Origin: Phycisphaeraceae bacterium
GTDB taxonomy: Bacteria; Planctomycetota; Phycisphaerae; Phycisphaerales; UBA1924
Assembly (NCBI GenBank): GCA_019636655.1
Contig: JAHBXB010000001.1
Coordinates: forward strand, 310,001-374,000
Length of the DNA stretch: 64,000 nt
Direction: 5' to 3'
The notes under the pieces were generated by a model. That model made no database searches and was not told the origin of the DNA. It saw nothing but the letters and a program-made list of their open reading frames with translations. A program made the position numbers and the translations under genes. Positions 34,029 through 43,228 of the stretch are shown here, piece by piece. Each line of letters opens with the position of its first letter. The stretch's first letter is position 1.

Positions 34029-35386
34029 ACATCTTCGGATACCTGGCGCTCTTCGGCTGGTACGCGGTGATCGTCGCGCTCTTTGCGGTCCTCCCGGCGC
34101 GTCGGGCGATTGTGGCGGCGTACGTCGCGGGCTGGCTCTTCCTTCCGAACGAAACGGTGATGATGTCGGGGATCCCGAACTTCACCAAGGGGTCGATCCT
34201 GGCCACGGGGGTGCTCGCCTGCGCCGCCGTGTTCGACTTTCGAGGGCTCGCGGCCCTGCGGTTGCGGCTGTCGGACCTTCCGATGGTGGTCTTCTCGCTC
34301 TCCCCGCTCGCGTCGTCGTACAGCAACGGCCTGGGGTTCTACGACGGCATCTCGCAGGTGATGTACTACAGCTTCCTCTGGGGCATCCCGTATCTCCTCG
34401 GGCGGGCGTACCTGAACGACTGGAGCGCGATGCGGGACCTGGCCGTGGGCGTGTTGCTCGGCGGGGTCGCGTATGTGCCGCTCTGCCTGTTCGAGATGCG
34501 GATGAGCCCGATTGTTCACCTGCGCGTCTACGGCGTAAACCCATTTGTCGGTGCGATGGATACCTTCCGCTTCGGCGGGTGGCGGCCGATTGTGTTTCTG
34601 TCCAACGGGTTGGAACTGGGGCTCTGGATGAGCGCGGCCACGCTTGCGGGTGTCTGGATGTGGCGGAGCGGGACGATCAAGCGGATCGCCGGTGTGCCCG
34701 CGATCTGGGTGGTCGGCGTGCTGGGAGCGACCACGTTCCTCTGCCGGTCGCTCGGCGCCCTGACGCTCCTCGCCACGGGGATGGGCGCGCTGTTTCTGGT
34801 CCGATGGACCAGGATCCGCACCATCGCCGCGGCTTTGGCGGTCATCCCGTTCTTCTACATTACGGCCCGGTCCCTCGATCCGAGCACCTGCGGCCAGTTG
34901 GTTGATGTGGCGGCGATGATCAACCAGGACCGCGCCGAGTCGCTCCTGTTCCGGATGCAGAACGAGGACATACTGGTCGCGAAGGCCCTTGAGCAACCGT
35001 TGTGGGGCTGGGGCGGGTGGGGGCGCAACCGGGTCTACAACGAGGACGGCAAGGACATCTCGATTACCGACGGGTTCTGGGTCGTCATCATTGGAATCAA
35101 CGGGACAATCGCCCTCGTGGCGGTCTTTGCGGTGATGGCGCTGCCGATGCTGCTGGTGTGGCGCCGCATCCCCGCGGTCTACTGGTCCGCGCCCGCGTGC
35201 GCGCCGGTCATCTGGGCCGCGACCATTTCCGCCCTGTTCGCGGTCGATTGCCTGTTCAACGGGATGATCAACCCCGTTTACGTTCTGGCGATGGGCGGGG
35301 CGGTATCCGTTACCCGGCGAGGGGTGTTTGGCTCAGCCCGGCCGCAGCCGCGGCAGGGAGGCCCGGCTCGGCGCACGTCCGCGTAA
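34025..35386 (+). CDS. O-antigen ligase/polymerase-like membrane protein (Wzy-like)
   Basis: A 453-residue protein with ten or more hydrophobic segments and a large non-membrane loop (about residues 285-350) between the later helices, the general build of Wzy polymerases and WaaL ligases. Sequence in this class is poorly conserved, so the assignment rests on topology and on its place in the glycan cluster. Start is GTG 34025, overlapping the GT4 stop by four bases. It probably polymerises repeat units in the periplasm. Confidence 0.75.
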   Translation: MNIFGYLALFGWYAVIVALFAVLPARRAIVAAYVAGWLFLPNETVMMSGIPNFTKGSILATGVLACAAVFDFRGLAALRLRLSDLPMVVFSLSPLASSYSNGLGFYDGISQVMYYSFLWGIPYLLGRAYLNDWSAMRDLAVGVLLGGVAYVPLCLFEMRMSPIVHLRVYGVNPFVGAMDTFRFGGWRPIVFLSNGLELGLWMSAATLAGVWMWRSGTIKRIAGVPAIWVVGVLGATTFLCRSLGALTLLATGMGALFLVRWTRIRTIAAALAVIPFFYITARSLDPSTCGQLVDVAAMINQDRAESLLFRMQNEDILVAKALEQPLWGWGGWGRNRVYNEDGKDISITDGFWVVIIGINGTIALVAVFAVMALPMLLVWRRIPAVYWSAPACAPVIWAATISALFAVDCLFNGMINPVYVLAMGGAVSVTRRGVFGSARPQPRQGGPARRTSA

Positions 35387-35508
35387 AGGCCCCGCGAAGA
35401 GTCTGTGCGGGCTCCGGGGCGCGCGCAGGGGTCGAATCGCTCGCCGTGCACGCGCCATTGAGCCGATGCGATGGTGCTGGATACAGTCTGTCATTCGCGG
35501 GAGGCCAC

Positions 35509-36324
35509 ATGGTTATTATGCCGTTTGATCGGGATGCGCTGCGAGCCAAGGTCAGGTCGGCGAAGCCGTATCCGTTCTTCTGCCTCGACAACTTCCTCGA
35601 CGAGTCATTCGCCGAGGAGGTGCGGTGCTCGTTCCCGTCGTTCGAGCAGGCCGAGAAACTCGGCCGCAAGTTCTCCGCGGTGAACGAGAAGAACAAGATC
35701 CAGATTACGGATTCGACAAAGTTCACGCCGCCGGTCCTGAGACTCCACGAGGCCCTTGCCTCGCAGGAGTGGCTCGACACGGTGGGTTATGTCTTCGACA
35801 TGCCCGGGCTTCTGGCCGACGCCTCGCTCGGCGGCGGCGGCATCCACGAGACCGGACCGCGGGGCCACCTGGACGTTCACGTCGATTTCAACGTGCTCGA
35901 CGAGAACGGCTGGCACCGCCGGCTGAACATCCTCGTGTACTTCAACAAGGACTGGAAGCCGGAGTGGGGCGGGAACATCGAGCTGTGGGACAAAGACGTG
36001 AAGGTCTGCCACCACTCGCTCTCGCCGGTCTTCAACCGCTGCGTCATCTTCGAGACCAACGAGATATCGTTCCACGGCGTCTCGGCCGTCAAGTGCCCCG
36101 AGGGCAACAGCCGCAAGTCGTTCGCCGCGTACTACTACACCAAGGAAGCCCCGGCGCACTACCCGGGCTTTGCCCACTCGACGATCTTCAAGGCCCGGCC
36201 CGACGAGAAGATCAAAGGGAACGTGCTCATGCCGCTGGAGAACGCCTCTCGGGCCGCCAAGGGTGCGTTCGAGTCGCTCAAGAAAGCGGTCAAGCCGCTC
36301 ATCAAGCCCGACAAGAAGGACTGA
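35509..36324 (+). CDS. 2-oxoglutarate/Fe(II)-dependent oxygenase (prolyl-4-hydroxylase-like)
   Basis: A 271-residue protein with a double-stranded beta-helix oxygenase core. The metal triad is His124 and Asp126 in HLDVHVDFNV plus His189 in SFHGVSAV, and Arg202 in SRKSFAAYYY is placed to bind 2-oxoglutarate. ATG 35509 has GGGAGG six bases upstream. Enzymes of this type hydroxylate proteins, lipids or sugars; in a glycan cluster a sugar or lipid carrier modification is plausible but unproven. The C-terminal 35 residues are Lys-rich. Confidence 0.85.
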   Translation: MVIMPFDRDALRAKVRSAKPYPFFCLDNFLDESFAEEVRCSFPSFEQAEKLGRKFSAVNEKNKIQITDSTKFTPPVLRLHEALASQEWLDTVGYVFDMPGLLADASLGGGGIHETGPRGHLDVHVDFNVLDENGWHRRLNILVYFNKDWKPEWGGNIELWDKDVKVCHHSLSPVFNRCVIFETNEISFHGVSAVKCPEGNSRKSFAAYYYTKEAPAHYPGFAHSTIFKARPDEKIKGNVLMPLENASRAAKGAFESLKKAVKPLIKPDKKD

Positions 36325-36368
36325 TCCCGCCGCGGCACAGAGCCCCGCGCGAGACCGGACGCAACGGC

Positions 36369-37361
36369 ATGCCGCTGCTCGTCGTGATCGTCAACTACCG
36401 GACCGCCGACCTGGTGATCGACTGCCTCCGGTCGCTCGCGAGCGAGGTCGCCGCGCTCCCGGGGACGCGCGTGGTCGTGACCGACAACGCATCCGGGGAT
36501 GGTTCGGCCGAGAAGATCCGCGCCGCCATTGATGGGCAGGGGATGGCCGCCTGGGCCCGCGTTCAGCCGCTGGAGCGCAATGGGGGCTTTGCCTACGGCA
36601 ACAACGCGGCGATCCGCGGGGCGCTCGGCGGCCCTGACGCACCAGAGTTGGTCATGCTGCTCAATCCTGACACCGTCGCACGGCCCGGGGCGCTCACCGA
36701 ACTGGTGGGGTTCCTTCGGGCCAATCCGAGGGCGGGGATTGCCGGTGGCCGGCTCGAGGAGCCCGACGGGACGCCGCAGTGCTCCGCGCACTGGCTCCCG
36801 GGTCCGATGAGCGAACTGGAGCAGGGGGCGCGGACAGGCCCCATCACCCGGCTGCTCGGCCGGTTTCGTGTCTCTCGCGGTGTGAGCGACACGCCGCACC
36901 GCTGCGAGTGGGTATCCGGCGCCAGCATGATGATCCGGCGCGAGGTGTTCGAGCGGATCGGGCTGCTCGACGAGGAGTACTTCCTGTACTTTGAGGAGGT
37001 CGATTTCTGTCGGCGCGCGGTGGACGCCGGCTACGAGATATGGTTCGTTCCCGGGTCCTGTGTCACACACTTTGAGGGCTCGGCAACCGGGATCGCCGCC
37101 GCTCGCCGCCGCCGCGCCGGGTACTGGTACGACTCGCGCCGGAGGTACTTCGTCAAGAGCTACGGCGTGCTCGGGCTCATCGCGGCCGATGCGCTCTGGC
37201 TCGTTGGGCGCACCATCCTTCGGGTCCGTCGCCTCGTCGGCCTCGGCGGCTCGACGGCGCAGGACCCGCTGCGGTTCACCCGTGACATCGTGCTCGGCGA
37301 TCTCGGGGCGGTGTGCTCGGGCAAGGTGTGGTCGATCGATCGCCGGGTGCGACCGTTATGA
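36369..37361 (+). CDS. Family 2 glycosyltransferase, WbbL/rhamnosyltransferase-like
   Basis: A 330-residue GT-A enzyme: LLVVIVNYRTADLVIDCLRS, VVTDNASGDGSAEKI, NGGFAYGNNAAIRGAL, LLNPDTVARPG (DxD) and FLYFEEVDFCRRAVDAGYEI. These match the WbbL group, many of which add rhamnose from dTDP-rhamnose; the rml genes at 57-61 kb would supply it. ATG 36369 is the start. The stop overlaps the next start as ATGA. Confidence 0.88.
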   Translation: MPLLVVIVNYRTADLVIDCLRSLASEVAALPGTRVVVTDNASGDGSAEKIRAAIDGQGMAAWARVQPLERNGGFAYGNNAAIRGALGGPDAPELVMLLNPDTVARPGALTELVGFLRANPRAGIAGGRLEEPDGTPQCSAHWLPGPMSELEQGARTGPITRLLGRFRVSRGVSDTPHRCEWVSGASMMIRREVFERIGLLDEEYFLYFEEVDFCRRAVDAGYEIWFVPGSCVTHFEGSATGIAAARRRRAGYWYDSRRRYFVKSYGVLGLIAADALWLVGRTILRVRRLVGLGGSTAQDPLRFTRDIVLGDLGAVCSGKVWSIDRRVRPL

Positions 37362-38329
37362 GTCGCATAGGGGTTGTCGTCATCGGGCGCAACGAAGGGG
37401 ATCGGCTGGTCCGTTGCATTGAATCTCTGCTCGGACAGGGCGCGCCGGTGGTGTTCGCGGATTCGGGATCGACCGACGGGAGCGCCGAGCGGGCCCGTTC
37501 GCTGGGCGCCGACGTCGTCGTGCTCGATTCCTCGGCAGCGCACACCGCGGCGAGGGGACGGAACGCGGGCTTCGCACGGCTGAAAGAAATGGCGGCCGGC
37601 GAGCCCCCCGAATACGTCCAGTTTGTGGATGGGGACTGCGTCATCGACCCGGGTTGGCTGCAAAGCGGCGCCGCGGCGCTCGACGCGGATCCCTCGCTCG
37701 CGATCGTCTGCGGGGAGTTGCGGGAGAAGGACCGCGACGCCACCGTCTATGCCCGGTTGCTCGACATGGAGTGGCACGGCCCGGTCGGACGAATCGACAC
37801 CAGCGGAGGCATCTTCATGGTCCGCGCCCGGGCGTTCGATGAGATCGGCGGCTTCCTGGTCGGGCACGCGGCGGGAGAGGAGCCCGACTTGTGCGCCCGT
37901 CTCCGGGGTGCCGGGTGGGGAATCGCCCGGCTGGAGGCGAGCATGGGCATCCATGACTCAGGGATGACGCGGTTCTCCCAGTGGTGGCGGCGATCATCCC
38001 GCGCCGGATGGTCGTACGCCAAGGCGTGTGCGTCGGGGAGTGTGCAGCGTTCGCTCAAGGGCCGGCTCCGATTGATGATGACCGGGGTCTGGGCCATAGG
38101 GCTGCCGCTGTTCGCGCTTGCCGTGACGCTGTTCTCGGCGTGGGTCTGGCCGATCGTTGTCGCGTGGGTTGTTGTCGCGGCGCTCTACGGAACACTGCTG
38201 TGGCGGATCTACCGGTTCCGGCGCGGACTCGGGTCGCCGCCGCGGGACGCGCGGCTGTATGCTGCGTTCTGTGTGCTCTCCAAGTGGCCGGAGTTGTGCG
38301 GCCAGGTCCGGTTCTGGGCGCGGGGCTGA
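37358..38329 (+). CDS. Family 2 glycosyltransferase with C-terminal membrane helices
   Basis: A 323-residue protein. The catalytic half has VVVIGRNEGDRLVRCIES, FADSGSTDGSAERA, FVDGDCVIDPG (DxD) and DTSGGIFMVRARAF; two hydrophobic segments near residues 235-285 (TGVWAIGLPLFALAVTLF) probably anchor it to the inner membrane. It starts inside the stop of the preceding glycosyltransferase (ATGA at 37358). The sugar and acceptor are unknown. Confidence 0.86.
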   Translation: MSRIGVVVIGRNEGDRLVRCIESLLGQGAPVVFADSGSTDGSAERARSLGADVVVLDSSAAHTAARGRNAGFARLKEMAAGEPPEYVQFVDGDCVIDPGWLQSGAAALDADPSLAIVCGELREKDRDATVYARLLDMEWHGPVGRIDTSGGIFMVRARAFDEIGGFLVGHAAGEEPDLCARLRGAGWGIARLEASMGIHDSGMTRFSQWWRRSSRAGWSYAKACASGSVQRSLKGRLRLMMTGVWAIGLPLFALAVTLFSAWVWPIVVAWVVVAALYGTLLWRIYRFRRGLGSPPRDARLYAAFCVLSKWPELCGQVRFWARG

Positions 38330-38338
38330 GGCCGGGGC

Positions 38339-39895
38339 TTGACGATCCGCTACGCCATCGTCTGCGATCCAAAGTGTCTTAGGCAATGGCATGCGCGCTG
38401 CATCGAGGAGTTGCTGGCGGTGGCCGGGCCAACGTGCATCGGCGTGCTGGCGCGCGGGTCACGGGCCCGCCCGGATGGGGCATGGAGCCGGTTCGAGCGG
38501 CGGATTGCGAGTGTTCCGGGCAGCGCGATGGCGCCCGCACAAGGGTCGCCAACCAAGGCTCTTGATGTACTCGATGATGCCGGGGTGGCGGGGGCGGACC
38601 TGCTCGTGGTCCTGGGTTCGATTGACGACCGGCACCTTCCATCGCCGCCGAGGCTGGGAGTCTGGGCATTCTCTCACGATCGACCCGACTCGTTCCCGGT
38701 CGGGCTGGGCCCGATGCTCCGGGGTGAGCATGTTGTGCAGATCTCGCTTGTGCGGATCGATAACGGGTCGACGGTTCACACCGGGGCGAGCGGCGTTATC
38801 GCCAAGTCGTACCCGCGCACGCTCGATGCGGCGCTTCTTGGCAGCGCGGGGTTCGCAGCGCGGGCGCTGCGTGAAGCGATGGTGACTGGACAGTGCCCGC
38901 GTGTCGACCGGCCGGCAGTCCAGGAGGCCAAGGGCGATCCCGATGCGGCTCTTCCCCAGCTTCGCCGCATGACTCGGGCGGCTCGGATCCGCGATGCGGC
39001 GAAGTGGCTTTTCAGGCACGAGCAGTGGGGGGTCGGCGTCGCGGATCGGCCGATCTCGGACTTCCTTGGCGATGGGGAGCTACCGCCGATCCGCTGGCTC
39101 CCGCGCTCGCGGCGGTCGCACTTCATCGCGGACCCCTTCGCCCGACGCCGCGGGGACACGCTGTGGATTCTCGTGGAGGAATACGAGGCGCGCGAGGCCC
39201 GGGGCGTGCTCTCGATCGTCCAGTGGCGCGACGGGGGCCTCCCAGCCCCACCCCGCCGCGTGATGGAGCAACCGGTTCATCTCTCCTACCCGTTCCTGGT
39301 CGACGACGGAGATGAGATCTACTGCATCCCGGAGACCGGCGAGGCGAGAGAGGCGGCGCTGTACCGCGCCGATCCGTTTCCGGATCGCTGGGTGAAGGTC
39401 TGCACCCTTGTCGAAGGGCCGGCGCTCCTCGACCCGACTGTTGTCCGGCACGAGGGGACCTGGTGGCTCTTCGGCTCCATCGAGGAACGAGAGCGGGTCA
39501 TGGCCCTCCACGCGTGGCACGCCGAACACCTGGAAGGCCCGTGGAAGCCGCACGGGCTTAACCCGCTCAAGTCCGACATCCGCAGTTCTCGGCCCGCCGG
39601 GACTCCCTTCATGCACGCCGGAAGGCTCTACCGGCCCGCCCAGGACGGCTCGCGGGAGTATGGAGGGGCCGTCGCCATCTGTGAGGTGGAGTCCCTGACT
39701 CCGGCTGCGTTCCGCGAGCGGGTGGTCCGGGTGGTGCGTCCGGACCCTCGCGGGCCGTACCCTTGCGGGCTGCACACGCTGTCGGGAGTCGACAGCCAGA
39801 CCGTGATCGATGGAAAGCGGCGCGTGTTTGTGCCGATGCTGTGTGCTCGGCAGCTCGCAACGCTGGCCAGGAAGGCGTTTGGTGTCCGCGGGTGA
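38339..39895 (+). CDS. GINT1-like protein: formyltransferase-like N-terminus plus beta-propeller
   Basis: A 518-residue protein without membrane segments. The first 200 residues loosely resemble a formyltransferase-type Rossmann domain; residues about 245-500 look like a five-bladed propeller (SHFIADPF, YPFLVDDGDEIYCIPET, LLDPTVVRHEGTWWLFGS) as in the N-terminal domain of plant glucosamine inositolphosphorylceramide transferase (GINT1) and many bacterial glycan loci. The function of the bacterial proteins is not settled. The start appears to be TTG 38339, as no ATG or GTG precedes the conserved IRYAIVCDP. Confidence 0.7.
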   Translation: MTIRYAIVCDPKCLRQWHARCIEELLAVAGPTCIGVLARGSRARPDGAWSRFERRIASVPGSAMAPAQGSPTKALDVLDDAGVAGADLLVVLGSIDDRHLPSPPRLGVWAFSHDRPDSFPVGLGPMLRGEHVVQISLVRIDNGSTVHTGASGVIAKSYPRTLDAALLGSAGFAARALREAMVTGQCPRVDRPAVQEAKGDPDAALPQLRRMTRAARIRDAAKWLFRHEQWGVGVADRPISDFLGDGELPPIRWLPRSRRSHFIADPFARRRGDTLWILVEEYEAREARGVLSIVQWRDGGLPAPPRRVMEQPVHLSYPFLVDDGDEIYCIPETGEAREAALYRADPFPDRWVKVCTLVEGPALLDPTVVRHEGTWWLFGSIEERERVMALHAWHAEHLEGPWKPHGLNPLKSDIRSSRPAGTPFMHAGRLYRPAQDGSREYGGAVAICEVESLTPAAFRERVVRVVRPDPRGPYPCGLHTLSGVDSQTVIDGKRRVFVPMLCARQLATLARKAFGVRG

Positions 39896-39923
39896 AGCGT
39901 CCGGTAAGTCGTACTCTCAGAAC

Positions 39924-41243
39924 ATGCCAGCAACAGCGCAGGACAATCCGGCACAGATGCGGGCGCACACCGCGGCCGAGCCTGTTCGTTCCGAGGGAGC
40001 CGGGACCGCGAGGCGGCTGCGCCTGGCCTATCTGACGAACCAGTATCCGGCGGTCAGTCACACATTCATCCGGCGCGAACTGCTGGAGATCGAGCGACTC
40101 GGTCACTCCGTCCTTCGGCTCTCGATCCGCCGTCCGATGTCCAAGATCGTGGACCCGCAGGACCACGCGGAGCAAGAGCGGACGATCACCTGCCTGTCGC
40201 AGCCGGCCTGGCGGCTCATTGGGTCGGCGGTGATCGTCGCGACGACGAGACCACGGGCGTTCGTTCGGGCGATCGGGACGAGTTTCCGGGAGGGATGGGG
40301 CAGCGGGCGGGGTGTGCTCAAGCGGGTCGCGTACCTCGTCGAAGCGTGCTACCTGTTGCGGACGCTTCGCCGTGAGCGAATCCAGCATGTGCACGTCCAT
40401 TTCGGCACGAATGCCGCAACGGTGGCACGCCTGGTTCGGCACCTTGGCGGACCGGGCTTCAGCATGGTCTGCCACGGCTCGACCGAGTGGGACGAGCCCA
40501 AGCAGCTTGATGTCGGAGGCAAGTGCTCGGAGTGCGTGTTCAGCGTCGGCGTGAGTCGGTACACCGTGTCGCAGATGATGCGGTGGACGCCGCGGAAGCA
40601 CTGGGATCGCATCCACATGGTGCGCTGCTCCGTGTCCGAATCGTTCTTCGAGGAACCGGCGCCGATGGCCGACGATGCGTCGTCGATCGTGTGCGTCGGC
40701 CGTCTCAGCGAAGAGAAGGGGCAGCCGCTGCTGGTGGAGGCCTTTGCACGCGCGCTCGAGCTTGGGGGCGAGGCGACCAGCCGCGCCCGATTGATCTTCA
40801 TTGGTGACGGGCCAACCCGGCACAACGTCGAGGAGCGCATCGCGCGATTCGGGCTTCAGTCCCGGGTCGAACTCCTCGGCAACCAGCCCGAGGATGAGGT
40901 TCGGCGGCGTCTGCTCGCCTCACGCGGCCTCGCCTTGCTGAGTTTCAACGAGGGCCTGCCCGTCGTTCTCATGGAGGCGCTCGCCCTCGCCCGTCCGGTG
41001 CTGGCGACCTTTATCGCCGGCGTGCCCGAGCTCGTCAGGTCGGGCGAGAACGGCTGGCTGGTTCCGGCCGGGGATATCGAGGGTTCCGCGCAGGCCATTG
41101 TCGAGATGTTCCGCACCCCGGTCGCCCGCCTCCGGGAGATGGGGACGCGCGGGCGGGCCCTGGTCGTCGAGCGGCATGACCCGCGCATCGAGTCCAGGCA
41201 GTTGGAGAGCCTGTTCCTGAGGTACGTGCCGGGGTCTGACTAA
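39924..41243 (+). CDS. Family 4 glycosyltransferase
   Basis: A 439-residue GT-B enzyme. The N-terminal domain starts with RLAYLTNQYPAVSHTFIRRE, and HVHFGTNAATVARL is typical of a group acting in colanic-acid-like clusters (WcaL-like). The C-terminal domain has SIVCVGRLSEEKGQPLLVEA and EGLPVVLMEALALARPVLAT (the EX7E region). ATG 39924 is chosen because upstream in-frame codons overlap the preceding gene. The sugar transferred is unknown. Confidence 0.88.
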   Translation: MPATAQDNPAQMRAHTAAEPVRSEGAGTARRLRLAYLTNQYPAVSHTFIRRELLEIERLGHSVLRLSIRRPMSKIVDPQDHAEQERTITCLSQPAWRLIGSAVIVATTRPRAFVRAIGTSFREGWGSGRGVLKRVAYLVEACYLLRTLRRERIQHVHVHFGTNAATVARLVRHLGGPGFSMVCHGSTEWDEPKQLDVGGKCSECVFSVGVSRYTVSQMMRWTPRKHWDRIHMVRCSVSESFFEEPAPMADDASSIVCVGRLSEEKGQPLLVEAFARALELGGEATSRARLIFIGDGPTRHNVEERIARFGLQSRVELLGNQPEDEVRRRLLASRGLALLSFNEGLPVVLMEALALARPVLATFIAGVPELVRSGENGWLVPAGDIEGSAQAIVEMFRTPVARLREMGTRGRALVVERHDPRIESRQLESLFLRYVPGSD

Positions 41244-41290
41244 GGAGACAGGCCGCGCTGCCGAGTCGACTCGCGCTGCGCGGCTCTACG

Positions 41291-43228
41291 ATGTGCGGAA
41301 TCGCTGCAGCCATCGGACGCCTCGATGACGCCACGATCGCCGGCGTGGGCCGCGCGAACGACGCGCAGGTCCGTCGCGGACCCGATGCGCAGGGCCGCTG
41401 GCGGAGCGGCGACGCCGATCAGGTCGGGCGAGGTGGCGTTGATTTCGCGTTCCGCCGCCTCAAGATCATCGATCTCTCCCCGGCCGGTAACCAGCCGATG
41501 GTGGACCATGCCAGCGGCAACGTGCTGATCTTCAACGGCGAGATCTACAACTTCCGCGTGCTGCGCAGCGAGCTGGAGGGGCTCGGGCACCGGTTCGCCT
41601 CCCAGGGCGATAGCGAGGTCATCCTCAAGGCGTACGCCCAGTGGGGGGAGGAGTGCATCGCCCGGCTGCGGGGGATGTTCGGCCTCGCGATCTGGGATCC
41701 CACCCGCCGGAGTGTGCTGGTGGCGAGAGATCGCCTCGGCATCAAGCCGGTGTACTGGTCGCGGGTCGCCACCCGCAATGGGCACGCGGTGCTCATCGCG
41801 TCCACGCTCCGGGGCCTCCTAGCCACCGGGCTCGTCTCGCCGCGGCTGGACCGGACGGGCCTGGCGACCTACCTCTGGAACGGATTCGTCGTCGGCCCGG
41901 GCACCATCGTCGAGGGTGTCAGCCTGCTGCCCGCGGGGACGACCGCAACGGTCGATATCACGGACCCGAGGATCGAACCTCGCCGCTACTGGTCGATTCC
42001 CGCGGCCGTCCGCCGTACCTCTGATGCCACGGCCGCCGCCAGTTCGCTTCAGGAGGCCGTCTCGCAGCACCTGGTCAGCGATGTTCCGCTGGGGATCTTC
42101 CTCTCCGGCGGTAAGGACTCAAGCGCGGTGGCCGCGCTCGCCGTTCGCGGATCGACCGCGCCCGTCCGGACCTTCACGATCACGTTCGAGGAGGAGCAGT
42201 ACGACGAATCCACCTACGCGCGCCGTGTTGCCGAGGCTCTGGGCACCGAGCACCACGAGGTCCCGCTCACCGGCCGGGTCTTCCGGGATGGGCTGGAGGG
42301 TGCGCTCGACGGGATCGACCAGCCGACGTTCGACGCCATCAACTCCTACTTTGTCAGCCGCGCGGTCCGGCAGGCCGGGTTGACGGTCGCGGTTGCGGGA
42401 ACCGGCGGCGACGAACTCTTCGGGGGCTACCGCTCCTTCCGCGACATCCCGCGGGCCGCCGCGTGGGCCCGGCGGCTCAGCGCCGTTCCGGCCGTTGCGA
42501 TGATGCCAGCGGCTGAGGCGGTCGCCCGGGTCAAGGCGATGTCGTTCGGGCCCTTCCCGCCGCAGACGCGGTGGGGGCGCTTCGCCGATGCGATCGGCAC
42601 CCGCGGGCGGACCGTGGAGTTATACCAGGTTGCGTACGGGCTCTTCACGCGGCGGTTCCTGCGGCAGCTTGATCCGGAGGCGACGACCCTGGCGCCGTTC
42701 GGTCTGCCGCCGGGCCGGCTCGAAGAACTGCGATCGATCGCCTGTGGGCGGGGCCAGCTGGAGGCCATCTCGGCCCTCGAACTGGAGATGTTCCTCGGCG
42801 AACGCCTGCTGCGGGATACCGATGCGGCGAGCATGGAGGTCTCCCTTGAGGTCCGCGTCCCGCTCGTCGACCACGAGTTTGTCGAAGCGATGTTCCACCT
42901 GGATCAGGTTCGGAGGTTCGAACCTGTCCGCTCAAAGGCACTCCTCTCGGAGATCGCGCTCGGCGACATCCCGCCTGAGGTCTTCGACCGGCCGAAGCGG
43001 GGATTTGAGCTGCCGCTGGACCTCTGGTGCAAGGAAGAGCTCCGCGGTCCCATCAGCGATCTGCTGGCCAATCGGTCCCTGTGCGAGTCCGTCGGCATTT
43101 CCGCCGACGCGGTGCAGCGGCTGTGGCACGCCTATCAATCCGGCGCTCCGGGTCTGTACTGGTCGCGTGTGTGGAGCCTCTTTGTTCTGCTGTGGTGGTG
43201 CCGCCGCCACGGGGTAACGCTCAACTGA
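41291..43228 (+). CDS. Glutamine-dependent asparagine synthase-type amidotransferase (AsnB/WbpS-like)
   Basis: A 645-residue two-domain enzyme. MCGIAAAI places the glutaminase Cys2 at the N-terminus, followed by FRRLKIIDLSPAGNQPM and LIFNGEIYNFR. The synthetase domain has the PP-loop SGGKDSS at 272-278 and TFTITFEEEQYDE. In glycan clusters such paralogues amidate uronic-acid sugars, as WbpS does, rather than make asparagine; the location among glycosyltransferases favours that. True AsnB cannot be excluded. The stop overlaps the next start by one base. Confidence 0.9.
   Translation: MCGIAAAIGRLDDATIAGVGRANDAQVRRGPDAQGRWRSGDADQVGRGGVDFAFRRLKIIDLSPAGNQPMVDHASGNVLIFNGEIYNFRVLRSELEGLGHRFASQGDSEVILKAYAQWGEECIARLRGMFGLAIWDPTRRSVLVARDRLGIKPVYWSRVATRNGHAVLIASTLRGLLATGLVSPRLDRTGLATYLWNGFVVGPGTIVEGVSLLPAGTTATVDITDPRIEPRRYWSIPAAVRRTSDATAAASSLQEAVSQHLVSDVPLGIFLSGGKDSSAVAALAVRGSTAPVRTFTITFEEEQYDESTYARRVAEALGTEHHEVPLTGRVFRDGLEGALDGIDQPTFDAINSYFVSRAVRQAGLTVAVAGTGGDELFGGYRSFRDIPRAAAWARRLSAVPAVAMMPAAEAVARVKAMSFGPFPPQTRWGRFADAIGTRGRTVELYQVAYGLFTRRFLRQLDPEATTLAPFGLPPGRLEELRSIACGRGQLEAISALELEMFLGERLLRDTDAASMEVSLEVRVPLVDHEFVEAMFHLDQVRRFEPVRSKALLSEIALGDIPPEVFDRPKRGFELPLDLWCKEELRGPISDLLANRSLCESVGISADAVQRLWHAYQSGAPGLYWSRVWSLFVLLWWCRRHGVTLN

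Noticed and set aside
42905-42925. A tRNA T-loop-like GGTTCGAACC string
   Set aside because: It lies within the asparagine-synthase-type coding frame, and no acceptor or anticodon arms can be drawn around it.
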